Below are positions 16,722 to 25,540 of a stretch of 64,000 bases of DNA, one piece after another. Each line of letters begins with the position of its first letter. Position 1 is the first letter of the stretch. Origin of the DNA: CAMAVH01 sp046297835. GTDB lineage: Bacteria > Pseudomonadota > Alphaproteobacteria > SMXQ01. The notes beneath the pieces are model-generated. The model was not told where the DNA came from, ran no database searches, and saw nothing but the letters and a program-made list of their open reading frames with translations. The position numbers and the translations under genes were made by a program. The stretch covers positions 62,001 to 126,000 of the forward strand of contig JBKBHI010000001.1 of NCBI GenBank assembly GCA_046297835.1, in the 5' to 3' direction.

Positions 16722-17429
16722 ATGGTCGCCGGGGCAGACGCGGACAAAACGATTGCGACTCTGATTATCGAAGGCAATCGTTTGTTCCGGGAAGGATTGA
16801 AGAATCTTCTGCGGGGATCGCAGTTTGACGTGCAGAGGGAGGCCGATTCTCTGGCAAGCGCGAAAGCGTTCATGGCAGGAGGATTCTTGCCGGATTTGGT
16901 GATATTGGACTTCAGCGACAGCGACGAGCGTGTCGCCGGCAACATCCGGCATTTGCGTGAAACGCTGATCCTGACGCGGATCGTAGTTCTGACCTACAGC
17001 CTCTCGGCAACCAAACTGTCTAAGGCTTTGGAAGCGGGCGCCGACGCTTATCTACTCAGCGATATGTCATCGGAGGCGCTCATCCAGTCCCTGGCTCTGA
17101 CCATGCTGGGGGAGAAAGTCTTTCCCACAAATCTCGCGAAACTGCTGATCGACGGGCACATCGATCTGTCCGGCAAGGATAAGGCTTTCGCATCGGGCGG
17201 TCTGTCTGCTCGCGAAGTTGAGATTCTGCGCTGTTTGGCGAATGGCGATCCTAACAAGCTAATAGCCAACCGTCTCAACATCACCGAATCCACAGTTAAA
17301 GTGCATTTGAAGGGGCTGTTGCGGAAAATAAACGTTTGTAACCGCACGCAAGCGGCCATTTGGGCGGTCGGGCAAGGCATCGATAAGGCAAGTGAAACGC
17401 CGAGGCTTTGCGAAGAGCGGGGGCGTTGA
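16722..17429 (+). CDS. LuxR-type response regulator (NarL/FixJ family)
   Basis: Response regulator of 235 residues. The receiver domain (about 8-130) retains the phospho-acceptor Asp63 (LPDLVILDF), and the C-terminal LuxR helix-turn-helix covers about 165-228 (GGLSAREVEILRCLANGDPNKLIANRL and RKINVCNRTQAAIWA). ATG 16722 is preferred because GAGG lies before it and homology begins nearby. An ATG at 16650 would add 24 residues. The receiver is intact, unlike that of the regulator at 12368, so it could be the phosphorylated partner of the kinase that follows, 100 bases downstream. Confidence 0.85.
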   Translation: MVAGADADKTIATLIIEGNRLFREGLKNLLRGSQFDVQREADSLASAKAFMAGGFLPDLVILDFSDSDERVAGNIRHLRETLILTRIVVLTYSLSATKLSKALEAGADAYLLSDMSSEALIQSLALTMLGEKVFPTNLAKLLIDGHIDLSGKDKAFASGGLSAREVEILRCLANGDPNKLIANRLNITESTVKVHLKGLLRKINVCNRTQAAIWAVGQGIDKASETPRLCEERGR

Positions 17430-17529
17430 GTCGGGCGAGATGTTCAATATCGAACAGACGCGTCATCTCTTTTCGTTTTAACTCTCAATCAAATGGACTG
17501 CGTGTCTTACTGCCTAGTCGGGGTGTTCC

Positions 17530-18660
17530 ATGTCTAATACGATCGAGAGCGGAGCCGTCTTTCCCGCGATGGATCGAGACAATCAGGGCGATCCGCGCCG
17601 CCTTGCGGAGATGCGTTCCTACGACATTCTCGACCGCTTGCCGCCAGGAGCGTTCGACCGAGCGAGCGAGATGGCGGCGGACATTTTTGAGACGCCGATC
17701 GCCGCGCTTCGCATCGTCGAATCCGACCGCATCTGGTGCCGTTCGCCCGACCGCATCGACAAAGCCGATCACATCGGATTTCCCAGGTTTTCCGGCTTCA
17801 CCCGCCCATCGATCGCGGCCTGGCGCTTGTCCGGAGATCGCACCTCGCGGTCTTTGACGATGCCGCTTGTCGCCATCGAGTTCGGGTTGCGCTTTCATGT
17901 CAGCGTACCTTTGACGACGGCGAGCGGCTTGGAGATCGGCACGCTCTGCGTCATTGATCGGCAGGCGCGTTCGGTCGACAAGCGACAGATCCGTCGGCTC
18001 CGAGCCTTAGGAGCCATGGTGATGGATCAAGTTGATCTACACTTGTCGATGATCAGCGCCGCGCGCGACGCGGAGACGCTCGCGGCAGAAGCCGACCATC
18101 GGGTGATGAACAGCTTGCAGTTCATCGCCGGCCTGCTCGACATGCAAAGCCGTGCCGTCCACAACATGGAGGCCGCGGCGCACTTGAAGCTTGCGGCTAG
18201 CCGCATATCGGCAGTGGCTAGAGTGCATCGGCACTTCGCGGGCAATAATGAGCCTGGGCGCGTCCCGCTTCTGGCTTATTTGCGGCGTCTTTGCGCCGAT
18301 CTTTCGCTCATTCTCGACATCCCGATCGAGGTTGAGGGTGGGGAAGCTTCCGTTCCATCGAGCCAAATCCTGGCTATCGGCTTCAGCGTCAACGAGCTCA
18401 TCACGAATGCCAAGAAGCACGGCGCACCGCCGATCAAAGTGAGTTTCATGCCTGGAGAGGGCGGCCCGCATCGGGTTTCCGTGATGGATGAAGGTGCAGG
18501 TTTGCCTCCAGGTTTCTCGCTCGAACGGCGCGACCTAAGCGAAGGACTGGGAATGAGGGTCGTGACTGCTCTGGCTTCGCAAATTTCCGGATCGCTTGCG
18601 GTTGACTCCAGCGCCGAAAGACCCGGCGCTTGCTTCACCATAGCGTTTCGCCCCGCATGA
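17530..18660 (+). CDS. GAF-domain sensor histidine kinase, HisKA_2 type
   Basis: Soluble sensor kinase of 376 residues. A GAF domain covers about 25-170 (IFETPIAALRIVESDRIWCRS, FHVSVPLTTASGLEIGTLCVID). It is followed by a HisKA_2 dimerisation box with phospho-acceptor His190 (EADHRVMNSLQ) and a HATPase domain with N-box NELITNAKKHG near 295. No membrane segment is seen, so it senses an internal cue. HisKA_2 kinases in alphaproteobacteria often serve stress or light/redox signalling. The regulator immediately upstream is the likely partner. Confidence 0.88.
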   Translation: MSNTIESGAVFPAMDRDNQGDPRRLAEMRSYDILDRLPPGAFDRASEMAADIFETPIAALRIVESDRIWCRSPDRIDKADHIGFPRFSGFTRPSIAAWRLSGDRTSRSLTMPLVAIEFGLRFHVSVPLTTASGLEIGTLCVIDRQARSVDKRQIRRLRALGAMVMDQVDLHLSMISAARDAETLAAEADHRVMNSLQFIAGLLDMQSRAVHNMEAAAHLKLAASRISAVARVHRHFAGNNEPGRVPLLAYLRRLCADLSLILDIPIEVEGGEASVPSSQILAIGFSVNELITNAKKHGAPPIKVSFMPGEGGPHRVSVMDEGAGLPPGFSLERRDLSEGLGMRVVTALASQISGSLAVDSSAERPGACFTIAFRPA

Positions 18661-18760
18661 ATAATGACCGCGTTTATAATCACCTGGATATGTCGCCGCC
18701 CTGTCAGCGCGTCGAGGAAGTGCGGTTGGCGATCCCGGTGCGGCTCGATAGAGGAGCGAG

Positions 18761-19486
18761 ATGAAAAAAGTTTCCCCGCATAAGAAATCGACCCCTGAAA
18801 AAAAATCGTCGATAAAAGCGCCACGCGCGCGCAAAGCTTCGAGCAAGATCCCGGTTTTCGATCCCAAGGTTTTTCTGGCTACCGTCAAGCCTGGCCGGAC
18901 CACCGCCGTCTATCGCAAGGACGAGACGATCTTCACTCAAGGCGCCTCGGCTGATGCCGTGTTCTACGTCCAAAAAGGCAAGGTCAAGATCGTCGTTGCC
19001 TCTAAGCAAGGCAAGGAAGCCGTCGTGGGCATCTTCGGCAGCGGCGAGTTCTTCGGCGAAGGTTGCCTCATCGGCCAGCCGTTGCGCTTGGCGACGGCGA
19101 AAGCCATGGGCGACAGCGAAGTGACTCGCGTCGATAAGGACGAGATGAAACGGGTTCTAGAGGAAGAGTTTACCTTCGCGGGAATGTTCATGGCGCATCT
19201 TCTGATGCGCAACAGCCGCATCGAGGAGGATTTGGTCGACCAGCTTTTCAATTCGAGCGAGAAGCGTTTGGCCCGTACCCTTCTGATCCTGGCCAATTTC
19301 GGCAAGGAAGGAAAGCCGCAGCCGATAACGACGATGATCAGCCAGGAGACCCTCGCCGAGATCATCGGCACGACGCGGCCTCGAGTCAGCTATTTCATGA
19401 ACAAGTTTCGCCGGCTCGGCTTCATCGATTACAACGGCCACCTGGAAGTGCATAGCTCGCTGCTCAGCGTTCTGTTGCGAGACTGA
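18761..19486 (+). CDS. Crp/Fnr family transcriptional regulator
   Basis: Cyclic-nucleotide-type regulator of 241 residues. A Lys/Ser-rich N-terminal extension of about 30 residues precedes the cNMP-binding jelly roll (about 45-150, with IFGSGEFFGEGCLIG) and a Crp-type winged helix-turn-helix (TMISQETLAEIIGTTRPRVSYFMNKFRRLG, about 190-222). No Cys cluster typical of Fnr is present. It closes the regulator-rich right side of the fibre island; a convergent gene ends 10 bases further on. The effector ligand is unknown. Confidence 0.9.
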   Translation: MKKVSPHKKSTPEKKSSIKAPRARKASSKIPVFDPKVFLATVKPGRTTAVYRKDETIFTQGASADAVFYVQKGKVKIVVASKQGKEAVVGIFGSGEFFGEGCLIGQPLRLATAKAMGDSEVTRVDKDEMKRVLEEEFTFAGMFMAHLLMRNSRIEEDLVDQLFNSSEKRLARTLLILANFGKEGKPQPITTMISQETLAEIIGTTRPRVSYFMNKFRRLGFIDYNGHLEVHSSLLSVLLRD

Positions 19487-19495
19487 CGGCTAGGT

Positions 19496-21151
19496 TTACG
19501 GCTTGTCCTTCTTGAGGACGACGCCGTCATATTCGCGGCTGTCGACCAGCGCCTGCACCACCACCGGCCCATCCATCTTGAAAGCTTTGTCGAGCGCTTG
19601 GCACAGGCTTAAAGCGTCGTCCGCGCTCAGCACCGGCACGCCGAACAGGTTGTCGCCGCCGATGCTGCCTGTGGCGCGCACCGGCGTGCCGTAGATCGGG
19701 TTGCCCTTCTTCTGCTGCTTGATGCGGATCAGGGCGAGGTCGTTGTCGGTCAGCACCAGCACGACGATTTTCACGCCGTAGCGCACGGCGGTGGCGAGCT
19801 CGCCGACCGTCATCAGGAAGCCGCCGTCGCCGACCACGGCGCAGACAGGCTTTTCCGGCGCGCAGAGCTTGGCGGCGATGGCCGCCGGGATGCCGAAGCC
19901 CATGGTCGACCAGCCGTTGGTCATGATCTGCAGACCTGGGGCCGGCGTCGGCCAGAGCTGGCCGATCAAATGGGTGTGCGCGCCGACGTCGCAGGTCATG
20001 ATGCCGTCGGCCGGCAGCGCCTCGCGCAGCGCTTTGAGCGCGCCTTTGGGGCCGAAGCCTTGGTTGCCGGGGCGCAGCTTAGCGAACATGGCGTCGCGCC
20101 GCGCCGCCAGCGCGTCCATGTCCCACGCGCGCTGGCGCGGCTTCACCTTCAAAAGCGCGGCGAGCGAATGTTTGATGTCGCCGGCGGCATCGACCGCCAC
20201 CTTGTAGCTCTTGCGGTCGATGTCGGCGCGTTCGATATCGAGGCTGATGAGCGGGGCTGTCGCCGGCATCCAGCTTTCGTAGTTGAACTCGACCGGATCG
20301 TAGCCGATGGCGACGACGAGATCGGCCTGCCGATGCGTCTCGCCCACCATGTCGCTGAGCGCATGGAACAGCACGCCGGCATATGAGCGGTCGTTTTCGG
20401 CGAGCAGGCCCTTGGCCATCGGCGTCAGCACCACGGGAATGTCGTGCTTGTGGGCCAGCGCGACGATCTCCGCGCCGAGCTTAGCCTGCGCCGCGCCGAG
20501 GCCGACGGCGAGGATCGGCTTTTCCGCTTTGGCGAACAGCGCCGCCGCCTTTTTCAGCTTGGCGGCGTCGGCTTTCGCCGGCTTGGCCGGCCCCTTGAAG
20601 GCGAGCTTCTCGGGCGCGGCCGTCTCGGCCGACAAGCCGACCGGCAATCCGACATGCACCGGGCCGGGGCGGCCTTCGAGCGCCACGCGCGCAGCGTCGA
20701 ACAGGGTCTTGCGCACGCCCTTGGCGGCGAGGCGCGTCGTCTTCTTGGTCAGCGGCTTGAACAAAGCTTGATGGTCGATGGCCATCTGCACCGTGCGGCC
20801 GCGCAAATGCGCCGGCATCTCGTCGGTCAGCGCGATCATCGGCGAGCGGTCGAGCAGCGCCTCGCCGACGCCGGTCGCGAGATTGGTCGCGCCGGGGCCG
20901 AAGGTGCCGAAGCAGACGCCGGGCGCGCCGGTGATGCGGCCGCACACGTCGGCCATCATGCCGGCGCCGCCTTCGTGCGTCGCCAGGATGAACTCGATGC
21001 CGTCGGTCTTGCGCAATTCCTCCATGTAATCGACCCAGCCGCCGCTCGGCACGCCAAACACGTGCTTCACGCCGATCTCCTTGAGCGCGCGCACCACGGC
21101 GGCGGCGACGGTCTCGCCGGTCGGACTTTTGCGTTTCGTTTTGGCGGCCAT
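19496..21151 (-). CDS. ThDP-dependent enzyme, acetolactate synthase large-subunit-like
   Basis: Thiamine-diphosphate enzyme of 551 residues with the three-domain pyruvate-oxidase/acetolactate-synthase plan. The activating glutamate is Glu60 (ATHEGGAG). FGPGATNLATGV follows near 85. The ThDP/Mg2+ motif GDGGFLMTVGELATAV is near 440, ending about 27 residues later in TDND. The frame is open further upstream, but ATG 21151 starts the Lys-rich leader just before homology. No small regulatory subunit is adjacent, so it is more likely a catabolic or uncharacterised ThDP enzyme than the biosynthetic IlvB. Confidence 0.85.
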   Translation of the reverse strand: MAAKTKRKSPTGETVAAAVVRALKEIGVKHVFGVPSGGWVDYMEELRKTDGIEFILATHEGGAGMMADVCGRITGAPGVCFGTFGPGATNLATGVGEALLDRSPMIALTDEMPAHLRGRTVQMAIDHQALFKPLTKKTTRLAAKGVRKTLFDAARVALEGRPGPVHVGLPVGLSAETAAPEKLAFKGPAKPAKADAAKLKKAAALFAKAEKPILAVGLGAAQAKLGAEIVALAHKHDIPVVLTPMAKGLLAENDRSYAGVLFHALSDMVGETHRQADLVVAIGYDPVEFNYESWMPATAPLISLDIERADIDRKSYKVAVDAAGDIKHSLAALLKVKPRQRAWDMDALAARRDAMFAKLRPGNQGFGPKGALKALREALPADGIMTCDVGAHTHLIGQLWPTPAPGLQIMTNGWSTMGFGIPAAIAAKLCAPEKPVCAVVGDGGFLMTVGELATAVRYGVKIVVLVLTDNDLALIRIKQQKKGNPIYGTPVRATGSIGGDNLFGVPVLSADDALSLCQALDKAFKMDGPVVVQALVDSREYDGVVLKKDKP

Positions 21152-21377
21152 GATGCGTGGGCGATCCTTTGAACGGCGAATACGGCTGGCGCGAGACTGT
21201 CTGAGCGCCCCGGCCGTCACAACCGAGTTTTTCGGGTGCGACGCATGATGTCGGGTCATGTCCGCAGGGGAACTGCGGTATGCGGATTTTCCCAATAGTT
21301 CCAATGACTAAAGTTCCGGGACATATTCGCCCGGTCCGGCGTTAACCAGGGACCATCACTCACGCAAGGAGGTTTCC

Positions 21378-21671
21378 ATGAAACGCTTTCTGCTTTCGGC
21401 CGCCGTGGCTTCGATGGTCATGGGCGGCGCCGGCGTCGCGATGGCGCAGTCGGCCGGCTCGGAGAAGGACGGCGCGCCGGGTCCGGACCGCGGCCCGGCC
21501 CCGAGCGCGGCGGAGGTTCAGACTTTGCTCAACGCCAAGGGCTACACCAATGTCAGCGCGGTTCAGACCGGCACGCCTGACGGCAAGGTGAAGGCGCGCG
21601 CCATGAAGGGCGGCGCGCCGGTGAATCTCGAAATCGACATGAACACGGGCGGCGTCACCGAAGTGAAATAG
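21378..21671 (+). CDS. Small secreted PepSY-like protein
   Basis: Exported protein of 97 residues. The signal peptide ends MAQS near residue 24. The mature part has the outline of a single PepSY-like domain (AAEVQTLLNAKGYTNVSAVQ, then EIDMNTGGVTEVK). An excellent ribosome site (AAGGAGG) precedes the ATG. It is probably monocistronic, with a GC-rich hairpin downstream. Function unknown. Confidence 0.75.
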   Translation: MKRFLLSAAVASMVMGGAGVAMAQSAGSEKDGAPGPDRGPAPSAAEVQTLLNAKGYTNVSAVQTGTPDGKVKARAMKGGAPVNLEIDMNTGGVTEVK

Positions 21672-21694
21672 CTTCGACCGTCTGTCGAGCCGAG

Positions 21695-21730
21695 GGGGCG
21701 CGTCGCTTCGGCGGCGCGCCCCTTCGCGTT
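21695..21730 (+). terminator. Possible hairpin terminator
   Basis: GGGGCGCG at 21695-21702 pairs with CGCGCCCC at 21715-21722 across a 12-base loop. Only a short, mixed T-containing stretch follows, so termination strength is uncertain. It lies 24 bases after the PepSY-like gene. Confidence 0.4.
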
Positions 21731-21814
21731 CCGCGACCCTGCAGCGAAGCGAGGTGGCTTGGCTTTTCGGCAGGCTCGGTTAATCTGCGGCGGCACAACA
21801 ACCGGGGAAGACAT

Positions 21815-22417
21815 ATGAATCGACTGGTGAATCGACTGGCGCGCCGCGGCCAAATTCTGGCCCCGGTTTTTGTTTGCGCCATGATCGCCTGCGCCGTCGC
21901 GGGCGATGCCGCCGCGCAAGGCTGGATCAACAACCTCGCGAACGCCGGGCCTGAGCCGGCGGACAATCGGCAGGTCGCCATGAGCGAGGGTCGCCAGATC
22001 GCCGGTTACGGCGGCAAATGCGTCCATGCCGAGGGGCAGATGACGCGCGGCGCGTTGCTCGTGATGCGCGATTGCGACGCCAATTCGGTCAGCCAGCGCT
22101 TCAAATTCGAAGGCAACCATCTCAAGACGTCGTTGCGGCTCCCCGACGCGCCGAACGGCTGGAGAACCATGTGCGTGACCTCGGTCGGCGAGGAGCGGCT
22201 CGCCCTCGAGACCTGCGCCGGCAGCGGCGGCGTCGGCATCATGGGCGCGCTGGGCAACCAGTCGATCGCGCAGCAATGGCGCATCGAAGGCCGCGCGATC
22301 CGCCGGTTCGACGGAGCCGCCTGCCTCGACGTCTACAAGTCGCAGACCGGCAACGGCACGCCCGTCATCCACTTCCGCTGCAACGGCGACGCCAACCAGC
22401 AATGGGGCTGGCGCTGA
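21815..22417 (+). CDS. Secreted ricin-type beta-trefoil (RICIN) domain protein
   Basis: Exported protein of 200 residues. An Arg-containing signal peptide ends AAAQ near residue 35. The rest forms one ricin-B-like beta-trefoil: GGKCVHAEGQMTRGALLVMRDC near 66-87, a middle repeat (CVTSVGEERLALETC), and CLDVYKSQTGNGTPVIHFRC followed by the QxW-type signature NQQWGW at the C-terminus. Such domains usually bind carbohydrate. Cys pairs in each repeat fit disulphides. No enzyme domain is attached, so it is a free-standing periplasmic or secreted lectin-like protein. Confidence 0.82.
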   Translation: MNRLVNRLARRGQILAPVFVCAMIACAVAGDAAAQGWINNLANAGPEPADNRQVAMSEGRQIAGYGGKCVHAEGQMTRGALLVMRDCDANSVSQRFKFEGNHLKTSLRLPDAPNGWRTMCVTSVGEERLALETCAGSGGVGIMGALGNQSIAQQWRIEGRAIRRFDGAACLDVYKSQTGNGTPVIHFRCNGDANQQWGWR

Positions 22418-22421
22418 TGTT

Positions 22422-24602
22422 TCAAGCGCCGCGTTCCGCGGCGAGGATCATGCGCCGCACGCGCTCCGGCGTCAGCGGCAGTTCGCGCAGGCGGACGCTG
22501 ATGGCGTTGAACACCGCGTTGCCGATCGCGCCGGGCGTCGGCCCGGCGGTGCCCTCGCCGACGCCGAGCGGCGGATCGTTCGGGCGGTCGATGAAGCCGA
22601 CCTCGATCTCCGGCGCTTCCATGAAGCTCAGGATCGGATAGCTCTCCCAATCGAGGCTGGTGATGCCGGCGGCGTCGAAGCGCACGGCTTCTTTCAGCGT
22701 CCAGCTCATCGCTTGCAGGAAGCCGCCTTCGAGCTGGTTGGCGGCGCCGTCCGGGTTGATCACCTCGCCTGCGTCGCAGGCGATCCAGGCGCGCGGGATG
22801 ACGATGCCGCCCTTGGCTTCGTCCACTTCGGCTTCCACCGCGACCGCGACATAGCATTTGTTATTCTTGTAGCGGTGGAAGGCGAGGCCTTGGCCGTAAC
22901 CTTTGCCCCATCGCGCCGGATTCCAGGCAGCCATTTCGGCGGCTTTCTCGATCACGGCGCGGGCGCGCGCGTCCTTCATATGGGCGAGACGGAAGGCGAC
23001 CGGATCTTGCCCCGCCGCATGGGCCATTTCGTCCATGAAGGATTCTTGCGCGAAGACGTTGCCGAAAGTGCCGAGCGCACGCAGCGACGAGACGCGCAAC
23101 GGATGCGGCTTCACCAGATGCTTGACGACGCGCAGGGCCGGCAGGTCGTAGAGCGGCGTCGCGCCGCGATGGCCGCCGCCGTGCTTGCCCTGGTTGTCGG
23201 CGGGCTTGGGCGCGGGCAGCGACGCTTCGCGGTGCCAGGCGGCGACGAATCCGGCGCTGTCCATCTTGGCGCGCGGCCGTCCGGCATGGGCGTTGGTCCA
23301 GACGTCGCAATTCCAGTCGAGCAGCTTGGCGTCGGCATCGACGCTGGCTTGCAAGCCGATCACCATGGCCGAGCCGTAAGGCTCCCAGCGGTTCTCGTCC
23401 TCGCGCATCCATTGCAGGCGCACCGGGCGGCCGGGCAGGGCGCGGGCCAGCATGGCGGCGTCCATCGCGGCGTCGTCGCTGCCGCTGTGGCCGTAAACGC
23501 CGGCCCCCTCGGCGTGGATGCAGCGGATGTTCTCGGCCGGCATGGCGAAGGCGCAAGACAGCGCCGCCTGCAGCGGAAAGACGCCCTGGCTCTGCTCCCA
23601 GACGGTGAGCTTGTCGCCGTTCCACACGGCGATGGCGCAGGACGGGCCGATCGGCGCGTGCATCTGATAGGGCCGCGTGTAGATCGCTTCCAGCGTATGC
23701 GCCGCCCCGGCTGGCGTGGCGATGTCGGGAATCGGCCCCTCGACAGGATTGCCGCCGTCGATCAGCCAGTCGCTCGTCTCCTGGCTCATCAGCCAGTCGG
23801 CGAGAGCGTCCTCGTTGGGCAGCGACGGCAGCGCGCGCCATTCCGTGCTGTCGCGCATGGCCTCCCAGGCGCGCACCGCTTGGTCCTCGCGCTCGGCGAC
23901 AACGCCGAGGAAGCGGCCGTCCTGCACCACCGTCACCACGCCCGGCATCGCCTTGATGGCGGCGGCGTCGAATTTGACCAATTCGGTTTTATAGGCCGGC
24001 GGATGCAGCACGCGGCCATGCAGCAGGCCAGGCAGCTCCATGTCCTGAATGAAAGCGCGGCCGCCGGTGAGCTTGGCGGGAATGTCGAGACGCGGCACGT
24101 TTTTGCCGGCGAGGCGGCGGCTCTCCGGGCTGCGCGGCGCGACGTCGCCAGTGACCTCGGCGTTGAACGCCTGGCCGGCCATCAATTGCCAATAGCTGAC
24201 ATGGCGGTTGGTCGAGCGGCTGGTGACGATGCCGTCCTCGACGCTCAAGTCTTCGATGGCGAGGCCCAAATGGGCGGCGGCCTTTTGCAGCAAAATCTGG
24301 CGCGCTTGCGCCGCGGCGTAGCGCATGGCGATGCCGCTCTGCTGCACCGAATCCGATCCCGCCGTCAGTTTCTCGTCGACCGTCAGGTCGCTGTCGGCCT
24401 CCTGCACGCGCACGCGGGCCAGCGAAATATCCAATTCGTCGGCACCGATCTGGGCGATGGCGGTCTTGATGCCCTGGCCGAACTCGGTCTTGCCGGTTTT
24501 CAGCGTGACGGTCTCGCCCGCGTCGATGCTGAGCCAGGAATCGATGCGTGCATCGACGCTGAGGCTGCCCGGGAGTTTTTTCTTGTCCGGCGCGTCGGTC
24601 AT
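22422..24602 (-). CDS. Xanthine dehydrogenase-family molybdopterin-binding subunit
   Basis: Large catalytic subunit of a molybdenum hydroxylase, 726 residues, comparable to IorB-type two-subunit enzymes. The N-terminal part shows ETVTLKTGKTEFGQGIKTAIAQ and QVGADELDISLARV-like sequence. The C-terminal part shows EVINPDGAANQLEGGFLQAMSW and GEGTAGPTPGAIGNAVFNAI, standard molybdopterin-dinucleotide contacts. Its ATG overlaps the stop of the [2Fe-2S] subunit gene by 4 bases. No FAD subunit is adjacent, so electrons probably leave through the iron-sulphur subunit to an external acceptor. Substrate unknown; N-heterocycles or aldehydes are usual. Confidence 0.9.
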   Translation of the reverse strand: MTDAPDKKKLPGSLSVDARIDSWLSIDAGETVTLKTGKTEFGQGIKTAIAQIGADELDISLARVRVQEADSDLTVDEKLTAGSDSVQQSGIAMRYAAAQARQILLQKAAAHLGLAIEDLSVEDGIVTSRSTNRHVSYWQLMAGQAFNAEVTGDVAPRSPESRRLAGKNVPRLDIPAKLTGGRAFIQDMELPGLLHGRVLHPPAYKTELVKFDAAAIKAMPGVVTVVQDGRFLGVVAEREDQAVRAWEAMRDSTEWRALPSLPNEDALADWLMSQETSDWLIDGGNPVEGPIPDIATPAGAAHTLEAIYTRPYQMHAPIGPSCAIAVWNGDKLTVWEQSQGVFPLQAALSCAFAMPAENIRCIHAEGAGVYGHSGSDDAAMDAAMLARALPGRPVRLQWMREDENRWEPYGSAMVIGLQASVDADAKLLDWNCDVWTNAHAGRPRAKMDSAGFVAAWHREASLPAPKPADNQGKHGGGHRGATPLYDLPALRVVKHLVKPHPLRVSSLRALGTFGNVFAQESFMDEMAHAAGQDPVAFRLAHMKDARARAVIEKAAEMAAWNPARWGKGYGQGLAFHRYKNNKCYVAVAVEAEVDEAKGGIVIPRAWIACDAGEVINPDGAANQLEGGFLQAMSWTLKEAVRFDAAGITSLDWESYPILSFMEAPEIEVGFIDRPNDPPLGVGEGTAGPTPGAIGNAVFNAISVRLRELPLTPERVRRMILAAERGA

Positions 24603-25075
24603 GCGCGCATTTCCTTCGCGGCGCGGCGGATGGCGCGGAACACGCGGCTATGGGTGCCGCAGCGGCAGAGATGATCCTGCAGGGCGCGGCGGATGGCCGG
24701 CAGATCGGGATCGGGGTTGGCGTCGAGCAGCGCCTTGGCCGCGACGATGATGCCGCTGGTGCAATAGCCGCATTGCACCGCCTGTTCGGCGGCGAAGGCG
24801 GCTTGCAAGGGATGCGGCGCGTCCGCCGTGCCGAGGCCTTCCAAGGTCACGATGGCTTTGCCGGCGGCCTGTTGGAGCGTCAGCGTGCAGGAGAACGCTT
24901 TTTCGCCGTCGACCAGCACGGCGCAAGCGCCGCATTGTTCGAGGCCGCAGCCGTATTTGGCGGCGACGAGGCCGAGATCGTTGCGCAAGACATAGAGCAG
25001 CGGCGTGTCCGGGGCGGCGGCGACGTCGCGCAGCTGTCCGTTCACCGTCAGCGTGATTGTGCGTGCGGCGCTCAT
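24599..25075 (-). CDS. Molybdenum hydroxylase small subunit, two [2Fe-2S] clusters
   Basis: Electron-transfer subunit of the same enzyme, 158 residues, the usual length. The plant-type [2Fe-2S] site reads CGLEQCGAC with a further Cys in KAFSCTL. The second, helical cluster site reads CGYCTSG and CRCG. It is translated first and overlaps the large subunit by ATGA, so the two are made in equal amounts. An IorA-like pair is the closest description. Confidence 0.92.
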   Translation of the reverse strand: MSAARTITLTVNGQLRDVAAAPDTPLLYVLRNDLGLVAAKYGCGLEQCGACAVLVDGEKAFSCTLTLQQAAGKAIVTLEGLGTADAPHPLQAAFAAEQAVQCGYCTSGIIVAAKALLDANPDPDLPAIRRALQDHLCRCGTHSRVFRAIRRAAKEMRA

Positions 25076-25185
25076 GCGGCGCGCTCTCCCCTGATGACGC
25101 CGCCGTTGCGGCGGCTCCCTGATGCCGGCTTTATGGTTCGACGCGCGCAGCCGGCCGGCGGCGTCGTTGGATGGTCGGGCAGGCG

Positions 25186-25527
25186 TTAGAGAATCGCGAG
25201 GACCGATTCGGGCGGGCGGCCGAGCGCGGCTTTCGCGCCCTTCACGACGATGGGCCGTTCGATGAGGATCGGGTTCTCGGTCATCGCCTTGATCAGCTCG
25301 GCATCGCTCGCCTCGGCGAGATTCAAATCCTTGTAGGGCGCTTCGCCCTTGCGGATCGCCTCGCGCGGGCTCTTGCCCATCATCGCCAGCAGCTTTTTCA
25401 ATTCTGCGGCGCTCGGCGGCGTCTTGAGATATTCGACGATGGTCGGCTTCACGCCCTTCTTTTCCAGAAGGGCCAGCGTCTCGCGCGACTTGGTGCAGCG
25501 CGGGTTGTGATAGATCGTGACGCTCAT
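25186..25527 (-). CDS. arsC: Arsenate reductase, glutaredoxin-dependent (ArsC family)
   Basis: Reduces arsenate to arsenite, or acts as a related Spx/ArsC-fold protein; 113 residues. The active Cys11 lies in YHNPRCTKSR. The later Arg-containing motif NPILIERPIV near 85-94 is conserved. It has no ars neighbours (no arsB, acr3 or arsR) and sits 13 bases behind infA on the same strand, an arrangement that suggests co-transcription with a housekeeping gene. Confidence 0.88.
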   Translation of the reverse strand: MSVTIYHNPRCTKSRETLALLEKKGVKPTIVEYLKTPPSAAELKKLLAMMGKSPREAIRKGEAPYKDLNLAEASDAELIKAMTENPILIERPIVVKGAKAALGRPPESVLAIL

Positions 25528-25540
25528 CGCCGGCCTCGGA

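Noticed and set aside
19496..21151. Assignment as biosynthetic acetolactate synthase IlvB
   Set aside because: No regulatory subunit gene or other branched-chain genes nearby; only the ThDP-enzyme family can be stated.
22713..24674. Long plus-strand frame opposite the molybdopterin subunit
   Set aside because: Antisense shadow of a well-supported catalytic subunit gene; no ribosome site and no recognisable domain.
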